DNA of 6,661 nucleotides. Origin: Paracoccaceae bacterium. Lineage in GTDB: Bacteria > Pseudomonadota > Alphaproteobacteria > Rhodobacterales > Rhodobacteraceae. The position numbers and the translations under genes were made by a program. Positions 1-6,379 of this stretch are shown here, piece by piece. The notes below the pieces were generated by a model, which had not been told where the DNA came from, searched no databases, and saw only the letters and a program-made list of their open reading frames with translations. Within the stretch, counting starts at the first letter, position 1. Each line of letters begins with the position of its first letter. Location: contig SLPP01000118.1 of NCBI GenBank assembly GCA_007131945.1, positions 1-6,661 of the forward strand, written 5' to 3'.

Positions 1-1184
1 AGCCGGATGAAGCCCGCCGCGTCCTTCTGGTCGTAGGCGCCGGCATCGTCCTCGAAGGTCACATGCGCCTCGGAATAGAGGCTGTGGTCCGACCAGCGCG
101 CCACCGTCCGCGCCGCGCCCTTGTAGAGCTTGACCCGCACCGTGCCGGTCACGTGCTCCTGGCTGCGGTCGATCGCCGCCTGCAGCATCTCGCGCTCGGG
201 GCTGAACCAGAAGCCGTTGTAGATCAGCTCGGCGTAGCGCGGCATCAGCGCGTCCTTCAGATGCCCGGCGCCCGAATCGAGCGTGATCTGCTCGATCCCC
301 CGGTGCGCCTCCAGCAGGATCGTGCCGCCCGGCGTCTCGTAGATGCCGCGCGACTTCATGCCGACGAAGCGGTTCTCGACGAGGTCCAGCCGCCCGACCC
401 CGTGCCTGCCGCCCAGTTCGTTGAGCTTCGTCAGGATCGCGGCGGGGGACATGGCCCGCCCGTCGATGGCCACGGCATCGCCCTTCTCGAAGGCGATCTC
501 GACCATCTCGGGCGCATCGGGCGCGTCCTCGGGGTGGACGGTGCGCTGGTAGACGTAGTCCGGCGCCTCCTGCCCCGGATCCTCCAGCACCTTGCCCTCG
601 GAGGAGGTATGCAGGAGGTTCGCGTCCACGCTGAACGGCGCCTCTCCGCGCTTGTCCCTGGCGATCGGGATCTGGTGCGCCTCGGCGAATTCCAGGAGTT
701 TCGTCCGGCTCGTCAGGTCCCATTCGCGCCAGGGGGCGATCACCTTGATGTCGGGGTTGAGCGCGTAGGCGGAAAGCTCGAACCGCACCTGGTCGTTGCC
801 CTTGCCGGTCGCGCCATGCGCCACCGCATCGGCGCCGGTCTCGGCGGCGATCTCCACGAGCCGCTTCGAGATCAGCGGCCGGGCGATGGACGTGCCCAGC
901 AGGTAGAGCCCTTCGTAGAGCGCGTTCGCCCGCATCATCGGGAAGACGAAGTCGCGCACGAATTCCTCGCGCACGTCCTCGATATGGATGTTCTCGGGCC
1001 GGATCCCGAGGAGTTCGGCCTTGCGGCGCGCCGGCTCCAGCTCCTCGCCCTGGCCGAGATCGGCGGTAAACGTCACCACCTCGCAGCGATACTCGGCCTG
1101 CAGCCATTTCAGGATGATCGAGGTGTCGAGGCCGCCGGAATAGGCGAGCACCACTTTCTTCGGCGCGGATACGGGCGCGGACAT
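1..1184 (-). CDS. argG: Argininosuccinate synthase (3'-truncated by window edge)
   Basis: This enzyme joins citrulline and aspartate using ATP (released as AMP and pyrophosphate) to make argininosuccinate, the penultimate step of cytoplasmic arginine synthesis. The minus strand gives 394 codons with no stop before the edge. Family members are about 400 to 410 residues, so only about a dozen C-terminal residues are missing. The N-terminal ATP-pyrophosphatase P-loop AYSGGLDTS lies at residues 14-22. The highly conserved citrulline/aspartate-site motif [13 protein letters not shown] lies at 124-136, and [13 protein letters not shown] follows at 185-197. The ATG is chosen because AGGAG sits 7 bases upstream (1192-1196) and the protein begins just before the P-loop, as usual in the family. 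It is divergent from the membrane-protein gene, with 142 bases between starts. No ARG-box or clear promoter was recognised. The identification is very secure. Confidence 0.97.
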   Translation of the reverse strand, partial: MSAPVSAPKKVVLAYSGGLDTSIILKWLQAEYRCEVVTFTADLGQGEELEPARRKAELLGIRPENIHIEDVREEFVRDFVFPMMRANALYEGLYLLGTSIARPLISKRLVEIAAETGADAVAHGATGKGNDQVRFELSAYALNPDIKVIAPWREWDLTSRTKLLEFAEAHQIPIARDKRGEAPFSVDANLLHTSSEGKVLEDPGQEAPDYVYQRTVHPEDAPDAPEMVEIAFEKGDAVAIDGRAMSPAAILTKLNELGGRHGVGRLDLVENRFVGMKSRGIYETPGGTILLEAHRGIEQITLDSGAGHLKDALMPRYAELIYNGFWFSPEREMLQAAIDRSQEHVTGTVRVKLYKGAARTVARWSDHSLYSEAHVTFEDDAGAYDQKDAAGFIR

Positions 1185-1268
1185 GGGGGCACTCCTGCAA
1201 GATGTCGCGCCTGAGCTATCCGCTTTGCCGGGGGCGCGCAACACCCGCGCGGTACATCCGGTGGCCGG

Positions 1269-1297
1269 TTGACAGCGCCCGCGCCGGCGACGTTACT
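1269..1297 (+). promoter_or_regulatory. Candidate sigma-70 promoter for the membrane protein-thioesterase unit
   Basis: A perfect -35 hexamer TTGACA (1269-1274) is followed after exactly 17 bases by GTTACT (1292-1297), which matches TATAAT at three of six positions. Transcription would begin near 1304, about 20 bases before the ATG at 1327. The perfect -35 and ideal spacing, in a non-coding gap in the right orientation, make it plausible. The weak -10 and high background GC keep confidence moderate. Confidence 0.4.
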
Positions 1298-1326
1298 GGC
1301 GGCCCAGGCAAGCGGAAAGGAAGGCG

Positions 1327-2097
1327 ATGCTCGGCGTGCAGATCCTGATCCATGCGATACGCATGGTGCTGAACAATCTCGGCGCGGCCCTGCGCATCTC
1401 GGCCCTGCCGATGCTGGTTGTCCTGGCGCTGACGCTGGCGATGGGCGGGCCGGGGGAGATGCTGGTCGATCCGGACGCGGCGGTGCCGACCGGTCGCATG
1501 GGCGGGCTGTTCCTGGCGACGCTCCTGCAGCTGGCGGCGGCGCTCTGGATCGCCGTCGCCTGGCACCGCTACATCCTTCTCGAGGAGGCGCCCGAGGGCT
1601 TCGTCCCGCCGTTCAACGGCCGCGCCATCCTGTCCTATTTCTGGGCCGGGGTGATCTTTTCCGCGGTGCTGGTGCTGGTGGCGATCCCGCTGGTGCTGAT
1701 CGCCGGCGTGATCGCCGGGCCGATGATCGTCGCCGAAGGGGGCGCGGTCGGCGGGTTCGCGGCGCTGGTGCTGTTCCTGCTCGTATGGCTGCCGGTGACC
1801 TTCGTTTCCTACCGGATCTCGCCGATCCTGCCCTCGGCGGCGATCGGCGAGCGGCTGCCGCTGAAGGAGGCATGGTACGCGACCGGCACCGGCGGGGCGG
1901 CGTTCATCGTGCTGGCGCTGGCCTCGGTGCTGCTGGTCTGGATACTCAACCTGCCGGCGGGGCTCCTGATCGCGGTCTCGGTGCAGCTTGCGTTCCTCTG
2001 GGCCTTCGCGGTGCAATGGGCGGTGACGCTGGGGGGCGCGAGCGTGCTGACCACGATCTACGGCCATTTCGTCGAGAAGCGGGAACTCGATGCCTGA
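1327..2097 (+). CDS. Six-helix inner-membrane protein of unknown function
   Basis: This 256-residue protein is very hydrophobic, with about six predicted membrane segments at residues 24-40, 58-79, 102-134 (perhaps a helical hairpin), 141-161, 188-208 and 210-240. The soluble parts are short: an acidic, Pro-rich loop at 41-57, a loop with WHRYILLEE at 79-87, and a loop with YRISPILPSAAIGERLPLKEAW at 162-183 (reported here as positions; key residues R163, P166, E175, K180, W183). Those two loops resemble conserved stretches I have seen in uncharacterised membrane proteins of Rhodobacteraceae, but I cannot name a function. There is no signal peptide beyond the first helix and no catalytic motif. 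The start is supported by AAAGGAAGG at 1316-1324. The gene ends inside the start of the thioesterase gene (8-base overlap), so the two are probably translated together. It might be a lipid- or envelope-related partner of the thioesterase, but that is guesswork from position. Confidence 0.85.
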   Translation: MLGVQILIHAIRMVLNNLGAALRISALPMLVVLALTLAMGGPGEMLVDPDAAVPTGRMGGLFLATLLQLAAALWIAVAWHRYILLEEAPEGFVPPFNGRAILSYFWAGVIFSAVLVLVAIPLVLIAGVIAGPMIVAEGGAVGGFAALVLFLLVWLPVTFVSYRISPILPSAAIGERLPLKEAWYATGTGGAAFIVLALASVLLVWILNLPAGLLIAVSVQLAFLWAFAVQWAVTLGGASVLTTIYGHFVEKRELDA

Positions 2098-2530
2098 GAC
2101 CGGACGCCTGGAGCTTCTGCGCGGCGTGGTGCATCCCTGGCACCACGACATCTTCGGCCACATGAACGTGCGCCACTACGCGCCCTTCTTCGACGATGCG
2201 AGCTTTCATCTCTATTCGCGGCTGGGGCTGCAGCTTGCGGCGATGCTCGCCGAGCATGGCGTGCACATGGTCAGCGCCAGGGCCGAGACCAACTTCATCC
2301 GGGAGTTGAAGGCGGGGGATCTGTTCGTCATCGACGGCGCGGTCAGGCGCATCGGAAACCGCTCGATGACCCTGCAGATGCGCATGATCCATGTCGAGAC
2401 CGGCGCGGTGCATGCGACCTATGACCTGACCGAGGTCTTCTTCGATCCGGAGACCCGCCGCTCGGCCCCGATGCCCGAGGCGGTGCGGGCGCGGCTGGCG
2501 GCGCATCTGCTGCCCGAAGCGACCGACTGA
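2090..2530 (+). CDS. Hotdog-fold acyl-CoA thioesterase, 4HBT/YbgC type
   Basis: This 146-residue single-domain hotdog protein is predicted to hydrolyse an acyl-CoA thioester in the cytoplasm; the acyl substrate cannot be read from the sequence. The N-terminal block HPWHHDIFGHMNVRHY (residues 15-30) fits the 4-hydroxybenzoyl-CoA thioesterase signature V-x-x-x-D-x-x-GH-x-N-x-x-Y, with D20 as the likely catalytic acid, GHMN at 23-26 and Y30. A second typical element, RAETNFIRELKAGD at 64-77, forms the central strand and turn of the fold. The length fits the family (about 130-150). The ATG lies inside the last codons of the membrane-protein gene, with only a weak purine-rich stretch GAGAAGCGGGA before it, so translational coupling is likely. 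Betainyl-CoA thioesterases of carnitine breakdown belong to the same broad family, but no carnitine gene is visible here, so I do not propose that role. Confidence 0.85.
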   Translation: MPETGRLELLRGVVHPWHHDIFGHMNVRHYAPFFDDASFHLYSRLGLQLAAMLAEHGVHMVSARAETNFIRELKAGDLFVIDGAVRRIGNRSMTLQMRMIHVETGAVHATYDLTEVFFDPETRRSAPMPEAVRARLAAHLLPEATD

Positions 2531-2544
2531 GCCCGGCGCCGGCC

Positions 2545-2567
2545 GGTCCAAATTTGGACCTTTTCTC
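2545..2567 (+). terminator. Perfect 16-bp palindrome with T-rich tail, probable terminator
   Basis: GGTCCAAATTTGGACC (2545-2560) is its own reverse complement and is followed at once by TTTTCTC. As RNA it folds into a 6-bp stem (GGUCCA/UGGACC) with an AAUU loop and a short U-rich tail, 14 bases after the thioesterase stop. Position and tail suit a rho-independent terminator. The perfect symmetry would also suit a dimeric repressor site, so an operator is the main alternative. Confidence 0.45.
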
Positions 2568-2591
2568 AAGCCATTGATATGATTTGAGAAA
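2562..2591. repeat. Inverted repeat with 8-bp arms, function unknown
   Basis: TTTCTCAA (2562-2569) and TTGAGAAA (2584-2591) are perfect reverse complements separated by 14 bases of AT-rich sequence (GCCATTGATATGAT). The arm centres are 22 bp apart, two helical turns, which would suit a dimeric DNA-binding protein; a weak RNA hairpin is also possible. It begins inside the T tract of the preceding palindrome and lies about 130 bases before the GntR gene. Its AT content stands out from the surroundings. Confidence 0.35.
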
Positions 2592-2691
2592 TCCGTGACG
2601 TTAACCGCAATGAAACTTTCGCCTCGGGGCGGCCGGATGGCTGGCGGCGGCACCGCCTCTAGGCAGGGGCGACGGGACGGGCTATCTGTGG

Positions 2692-2707
2692 AATAATTTG
2701 ATCAAGT
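2692..2707 (+). promoter_or_regulatory. Predicted operator/-10 block of the GntR gene (copy 1)
   Basis: AATAATTTGATCAA at 2692-2705 is identical over 14 bases to the block before the aminotransferase gene. It contains the palindrome TTGATCAA (2698-2705) and an AATAAT that matches a -10 at five of six positions. It ends 18 bases before the GntR start codon, so a repressor bound here would block its own promoter. No good -35 was found 17 bases upstream. The operator role is inferred from the exact duplication and placement, not from a known consensus for this regulator. Confidence 0.55.
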
Positions 2708-2723
2708 TCCCGCAGGTGCCCCG

Positions 2724-3380
2724 ATGCACACGACCCTGGCCGCGGCGCGGCTGCCCGAGCACGAGACCACCTATCGCCGGCTGCGCGAGATGGTGCTCTT
2801 CGGCGTGCTGGCGCCGGGCCAGAAGGTGACGATCCAGGGCATCGCGCGGGCGCTCGGTGCCGGCATGACGCCGGTGCGCGAGGCGATCCGGCGGCTGACC
2901 GCCGAGGGCGCGCTGGAGCTGCACGAAAATCGCCGCGTCTCGGTTCCGCGGCTGACCTTGGCGCAGCTCGACGAACTGGCCTTCGCCCGGCAGATGCTGG
3001 AGCCGAAGCTGGCGCGCATGGCGCTCGACCGGATGCCGGCAGACGGGATCGAGGCGCTGGCCGCGATCGACCGCCAACTCGACGCGGCGATCGAGGAGGG
3101 CGACGTGCACGGCTATCTTGCCTGCAACCATCGGTTCCATTTCGCGCTCTACGAGGCGGCCGAGGCGCCGATCCTGCTGTCACTGACGCAATCGCTCTGG
3201 CTGCGGTTCGGGCCGTCGCTCAGGGTCGTTATCGAAAGCGGCGGCGCGATCGGACCGGACCGGCACCGCGACGCGCTGGCCGCGCTGCGCGCGGGCGACG
3301 GCGAGGCGCTCGCCGCGGCGATCGAGGCCGATGTCGTGCAGGGGCTGGGTCGCGTTCGCGGCGAGATCGGCGCGGACTGA
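2724..3380 (+). CDS. GntR-family regulator with FCD ligand domain
   Basis: This 218-residue cytoplasmic DNA-binding protein probably represses the adjacent amine-catabolic genes and is released by a pathway metabolite. Residues about 15-75 form the GntR winged helix: TTYRRLREMVLFGVLAPGQ, then the recognition helix region MTPVREAIRRLTAEGAL (48-64), and a wing ending VSVPRLTLAQLDEL. Residues about 80-210 form the all-helical FCD domain, with the usual N-x-x-F-H motif at N135-H139 and H181 in the 'x-H-x-x-x-L-x-A-L-x-x-G-D' helix. The fourth metal ligand position, normally His about 22 residues after H181, is D203 here. The start was chosen because it begins just before the winged helix; its SD (AGGTG) is weak. 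The predicted operator lies 18 bases upstream and again before the aminotransferase gene, which implies autoregulation and control of that operon. The effector is unknown; putrescine or a derivative is a guess from context. Confidence 0.93.
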   Translation: MHTTLAAARLPEHETTYRRLREMVLFGVLAPGQKVTIQGIARALGAGMTPVREAIRRLTAEGALELHENRRVSVPRLTLAQLDELAFARQMLEPKLARMALDRMPADGIEALAAIDRQLDAAIEEGDVHGYLACNHRFHFALYEAAEAPILLSLTQSLWLRFGPSLRVVIESGGAIGPDRHRDALAALRAGDGEALAAAIEADVVQGLGRVRGEIGAD

Positions 3381-3383
3381 CCG

Positions 3384-3404
3384 GCCCGCGGCGGTCAGGC
3401 GGGC
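3384..3404 (+). terminator. GC-rich hairpin after the GntR gene
   Basis: GCCCGC (3384-3389) and GCGGGC (3399-3404) can pair as a 6-bp stem with a 9-base loop, starting four bases after the GntR stop. There is no U tract, so it is not a classical rho-independent terminator. It may slow transcription between the regulator and the aminotransferase gene, or may be chance pairing in GC-rich DNA. Confidence 0.25.
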
Positions 3405-3414
3405 GGGTGGGTGA

Positions 3415-3430
3415 AATAATTTGATCAAAT
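3415..3430 (+). promoter_or_regulatory. Predicted operator/-10 block of the amine operon (copy 2)
   Basis: AATAATTTGATCAA (3415-3428) repeats exactly the block before the GntR gene. Here the symmetric part is longer: ATTTGATCAAAT (3419-3430) is a perfect 12-bp palindrome. AATAAT (3415-3420) could be a -10 element, with transcription starting near 3427 and an untranslated leader of about 80 bases before the aminotransferase ATG. A repressor on the palindrome would cover the -10 and start site. No convincing -35 is visible. Confidence 0.55.
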
Positions 3431-3496
3431 CCCATTGAACGCCGCTCGCTCCGGCCCTATCCTGCGCCGAAGCGAATCCGCCCGACCGGGCCCGAC

Positions 3497-3505
3497 GGAG
3501 GTGAT
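3497..3505 (+). promoter_or_regulatory. Near-perfect ribosome binding site of the aminotransferase gene
   Basis: GGAGGTGAT matches nine consecutive bases of the ideal Shine-Dalgarno sequence (complement of the 16S rRNA 3' end) and ends three bases before the ATG; measured from the GGAGG core, spacing is seven. It settles the start at 3509 and predicts strong translation, in contrast to the weak site of the regulator gene. Confidence 0.85.
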
Positions 3506-3508
3506 TCC

Positions 3509-4903
3509 ATGCGCCAGATCAGCAACCATCTGCCCACCGCCGAACTGCAGGCGCTCGACGCCGCGCATCACATGCACCCGTTCAGCGCCAATGCCGGGGT
3601 GGCCAAGAAGGGCGTGCGCATCATCACCCGCGCAAGCGGCGTCACGCTCACCGACAGCGAGGGCAACGAGATCGTCGACGGCATGGCCGGGCTCTGGTGC
3701 GTCAACATCGGCTACGGGCGCAGGGAACTGGCGCAGGTCGCCGCGCGGCAGATGGAGGAACTGCCCTTCTACAACACCTTCTTCCAGACCAGCCACGTGC
3801 CGGCGATCGCGCTCGCCGCGCGGCTGGCCGAACTGGCGCCCGGCGATCTGAACCATGTCTTCTTCGCCGGCTCGGGTTCGGAGGCGAACGACACCAATAT
3901 CCGCATGGTCCGTCACTACTGGGCGCTGAAGGGCAAGCCCGAGAAGAAGGCCATCATCAGCCGCAGGAACGCCTATCACGGCTCGTCCATGGGCTCGGCC
4001 TCGCTCGGCGGCATGGCGGCGATGCACGCGCAGGGAGGCATGCCGATCCCCGACATCCACCATATCGACCAGCCGCACTGGTACAACGAGGGCGGCGATA
4101 TGAGCCCCGAGGAATTCGGGCTCGAACGCGCCCGGCAGCTGGAGAAGAAGATCGAGGAGCTGGGCGAGGATCGCGTCGCCGCCTTCATCGCCGAGCCGAT
4201 CCAGGGCGCCGGCGGCGTGATCGTGCCGCCCGACAGCTACTGGCCCGAGATCCAGCGCATCTGCGACCGCCACGAGATCCTGCTCATCGCCGACGAGGTG
4301 ATCACCGGCTTCGGGCGCACGGGCAACTGGTTCGGCAGCCAGACCTTCAACATCCGCCCCCATATCATGACCGTCGCCAAGGGGCTTTCCTCGGGCTACG
4401 CGCCGATCGGCGGCTCGATCGTCTGCGACGAGGTGGCCGGGGTGATCGCCGAGGACGAGTTCAACCACGGCTACACCTATTCCGGGCATCCGGTCTCGGC
4501 CGCCGTGGCGCTGGAGAACCTGCGGATCATCGAGGAGGAGGGCGTGATCGAGCATGTCCGCGAGGTCGCGCATCCCTACCTGGCGGAGCGCTGGCACGCG
4601 CTGGCCGAGCATCCGCTGGTCGGCGAGACGAAGCTTGTCGGGCTGATGGGGTCGCTGGCGCTGACGCCGGACAAGGCGAGGCGGGCGAAGTTCGCCGCCG
4701 AGCCGGGCACCGCCGGCTACATCGTGCGCGAGCGGTGCTTCGCCAACAACGTCGTCATGCGCCATGTCTGGGACCGGATGGTGATCGCGCCGCCCCTGGT
4801 CATCAGGCCGGCCGAGATCGACCTGATGATCGCGCGCGCGACGAAGGCGCTGGACGAGGCCCATGCCGAGCTGAAGGCCGAGGGGATGCTCAAGGCCGCC
4901 TGA
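3509..4903 (+). CDS. spuC: Class III PLP aminotransferase, putrescine/polyamine:pyruvate type (SpuC-like)
   Basis: This 464-residue cytoplasmic fold-type I enzyme is predicted to move the terminal amino group of putrescine or a similar amine to pyruvate, giving an aminoaldehyde and alanine. It closely resembles what I recall of Pseudomonas SpuC, including GLWCVNIGYGR (61-71), LPFYNTFFQT (85-94), GSGSEANDTN (121-130), RMVRHYWALKGKP (132-144), GGDMSPEEFG (195-204) and AEPIQGAGGVIVPPDSYWP (228-246). PLP contacts visible are the phosphate-binding GSGSEAND, Y156-H157-G158, D262 in ADEVITGFGR, and catalytic K291 in AKGLSSGY; GYTYSGHP at 321-328 binds phosphate from the partner subunit. Full length and intact. 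It is the first gene after the predicted operator and is followed 12 bases later by the PuuB-like oxidase, so they form one operon. Other omega-amino acid or amine:pyruvate transaminases (beta-alanine, taurine) share the scaffold, so class III is certain but the substrate is inferred. Confidence 0.88.
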   Translation: MRQISNHLPTAELQALDAAHHMHPFSANAGVAKKGVRIITRASGVTLTDSEGNEIVDGMAGLWCVNIGYGRRELAQVAARQMEELPFYNTFFQTSHVPAIALAARLAELAPGDLNHVFFAGSGSEANDTNIRMVRHYWALKGKPEKKAIISRRNAYHGSSMGSASLGGMAAMHAQGGMPIPDIHHIDQPHWYNEGGDMSPEEFGLERARQLEKKIEELGEDRVAAFIAEPIQGAGGVIVPPDSYWPEIQRICDRHEILLIADEVITGFGRTGNWFGSQTFNIRPHIMTVAKGLSSGYAPIGGSIVCDEVAGVIAEDEFNHGYTYSGHPVSAAVALENLRIIEEEGVIEHVREVAHPYLAERWHALAEHPLVGETKLVGLMGSLALTPDKARRAKFAAEPGTAGYIVRERCFANNVVMRHVWDRMVIAPPLVIRPAEIDLMIARATKALDEAHAELKAEGMLKAA

Positions 4904-4915
4904 CGGAGCCGCCCG

Positions 4916-6217
4916 ATGGACCTGCTCACCGCCAACGATCGGCCGGGCGAGTATCCCCGTTCGTGGTACGCCGCGAGCGCCGAGCCGCTGCCCCTTCAGC
5001 CCCGTGCCGAAGGGGCGCTTTCCTGCGATGTCTGCGTCGTGGGCGGCGGCTATACCGGGCTTTCCGCGGCGCTGCACCTGGCCGAGCGCGGCTATGACGT
5101 GATCCTGCTGGAGGCGCAGCGGCTGGGCTTCGGCGCCTCGGGGCGCAATGGCGGGCAGGTCGGCACCGGCCAGCGGCAGGACCAGGACTGGCTGGAGAAG
5201 ACGCTGGGCAAGACGCGCGCCCGCGCGCTGTGGGACGTCGCGCAGGAGGCGGTGGCGACGGTGCGCGATCTGGCCGCCCGCCATGCGCCCGAGGCCGACT
5301 GGCGCGACGGGATCATCCATGCCGCGCACAAGCCGCGCTTCGTGCCCGAGCAGCACGCCTATGCCGAGAAGATGGCGCGCGACTACGGCTACGACCTGAT
5401 CCGCCCGCTCGACCGCGACGAGTTGCGCGACCTGGTCAATGCGAAGGCCTATTTCGGCGGCGATCTGGACATGGGCGGGGGCCATCTGCACCCCTTGCGC
5501 TACGCGCTCGGGCTGGCGCGCGCGGCAAGGGCGGCCGGCGTGCGGATCTTCGAGAATTCGCGGGTGAGCGCGATCACCCATGCCGATCCGGCGCTTGTGA
5601 CGACCGAGGCGGCGCAGATCACCGCGCGGTTCGTCGCGATGGGCTGCAACGGCTATCTCGGCCGGCTGGAGCCCGGGGTCGCGGCGCGGGTGATGCCGAT
5701 CAACAACTTCATCGCCGCCACCCGGCCGATGACCGATGCCGAACGCCGCGCGGTGATCGACGCCGATCATGCCGTGGCCGATTCGAAGTTCGTCATCAAC
5801 TACTACCGCTTCAGTGCCGACAACCGGCTGCTCTTCGGCGGCGGCGAGAGCTACGGCTACCGTTTCCCCGCCGACATCGCCGCCACCGTGCGCCGGCCGA
5901 TGGAGGCGGTCTTTCCGCAGCTCAGGGGCATCGAGATCACCCATGCCTGGGGCGGCACGCTGGGCATCACGGTGAACCGCATGCCGCATTTCGCGCGGCT
6001 CGCCGGCAACGTGCTCTCGGCCGCGGGCTATTCCGGCCATGGCGTGGCGATGGCGACGATGGGCGGCAGGCTCCTGGCCGAGGCCATCGCCGGGCAGGCC
6101 GAGCGCTTCGACCTGATGGCGCAGGTCCCCACGCATCCCTTTCCCGGCGGCACCGCGCTGCGCCAGCCGCTGCTGATCGCGGCGATGCTCTGGTTCGCGC
6201 TGCGCGACCGGCTCTGA
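4916..6217 (+). CDS. puuB: FAD-dependent oxidoreductase, gamma-glutamylputrescine oxidase-like (DAO family)
   Basis: This 433-residue flavoprotein matches my memory of E. coli PuuB along its whole length. PuuB oxidises gamma-glutamylputrescine to gamma-glutamyl-aminobutyraldehyde, releasing ammonia and H2O2. Visible features are the N-terminal PRSWYAASA (14-22), the FAD-binding CDVCVVGGGYTGLSAALHLA (37-56, GGGYTG at 43-48) with E66 ending the second strand to hold the ribose, GFGASGRNGGQ (71-81), GGHLHPL (188-194), NYYRFSADNRLLFGGG (295-310), and the C-terminal flavin-contacting GYSGHGVAMATMGGRLLAEA (371-390) followed by HPFPGG. GGAG lies 7 bases before the ATG. It sits 12 bases after the aminotransferase gene in the same operon. 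No glutamate-putrescine ligase (PuuA), aldehyde dehydrogenase or PuuD is in the window, so the true substrate may be another secondary or primary amine. DAO-family membership is certain; the exact substrate is not. Confidence 0.88.
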   Translation: MDLLTANDRPGEYPRSWYAASAEPLPLQPRAEGALSCDVCVVGGGYTGLSAALHLAERGYDVILLEAQRLGFGASGRNGGQVGTGQRQDQDWLEKTLGKTRARALWDVAQEAVATVRDLAARHAPEADWRDGIIHAAHKPRFVPEQHAYAEKMARDYGYDLIRPLDRDELRDLVNAKAYFGGDLDMGGGHLHPLRYALGLARAARAAGVRIFENSRVSAITHADPALVTTEAAQITARFVAMGCNGYLGRLEPGVAARVMPINNFIAATRPMTDAERRAVIDADHAVADSKFVINYYRFSADNRLLFGGGESYGYRFPADIAATVRRPMEAVFPQLRGIEITHAWGGTLGITVNRMPHFARLAGNVLSAAGYSGHGVAMATMGGRLLAEAIAGQAERFDLMAQVPTHPFPGGTALRQPLLIAAMLWFALRDRL

Positions 6218-6273
6218 GCCCCGGCGCGGGCATCCGCAAATTTTGACCGGCCGATAGAAAATCTGGCAGGGCG

Positions 6274-6334
6274 CTGTCATTCGCGCTTCACAAACCGGCG
6301 TTAGCGCATCACAGTGCCTTCATTCGCGCTGCAC
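6274..6334 (+). promoter_or_regulatory. Candidate tandem Pho boxes upstream of ugpB
   Basis: CTGTCAT-TCGC-GCTTCAC (6274-6291) has the form of a PhoB site: two 7-base repeats separated by 4 bases, the first identical to the consensus CTGTCAT. A weaker array follows at 6306-6334: GCATCAC-AGTG-CCTTCAT-TCGC-GCTGCAC, with the same 7+4 spacing. The 11-base string TCATTCGCGCT occurs in both (6277-6287 and 6320-6330). In E. coli and rhizobia, ugp-type genes are induced by PhoB under phosphate starvation, which supports the reading. The half-sites other than the first are degenerate and I could not place a clear -10. Confidence 0.5.
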
Positions 6335-6379
6335 GCGCGACACGAAGCACAAAGAGAAACGCAACCGAGGAGGAAGACG

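Noticed and set aside
63..1214. A 383-codon plus-strand open frame over argG
   Set aside because: It is antisense to argG, whose protein matches argininosuccinate synthase motifs throughout; the plus-strand product is a low-complexity Arg/Leu/His/Gly-rich shadow.
1213..1241. A possible minus-strand argG promoter (TTGCGC, 17 bases, TAGCTC)
   Set aside because: The -10 matches only two of six bases and the -35 four of six, which is no better than expected by chance in this GC-rich gap.
1216..2163. A 315-codon minus-strand open frame opposite the membrane-protein gene
   Set aside because: Its product is a Gln/Arg/His/Asp-rich string typical of antisense translation, and the plus-strand frame has real membrane helices and a ribosome binding site.
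2610..2696. A 28-codon open frame in the gap before the GntR gene
   Set aside because: It has no Shine-Dalgarno sequence, a biased Gly/Arg composition and no recognisable feature, and it runs into the predicted GntR promoter block.
6218..6260. A possible terminator after the oxidase gene (GCCCCG/CGGGC with a later TTTT)
   Set aside because: The stem needs a bulge and the T run lies more than ten bases away from it, so it does not have terminator form.
3425..6280. A 951-codon open frame on the minus strand spanning the aminotransferase and oxidase genes
   Set aside because: It is antisense to two clearly recognised full-length enzymes, its translation is rich in Arg, His, Gly, Asp and Ala with no recognisable domain, and long antisense frames are expected where third positions are nearly all G or C.
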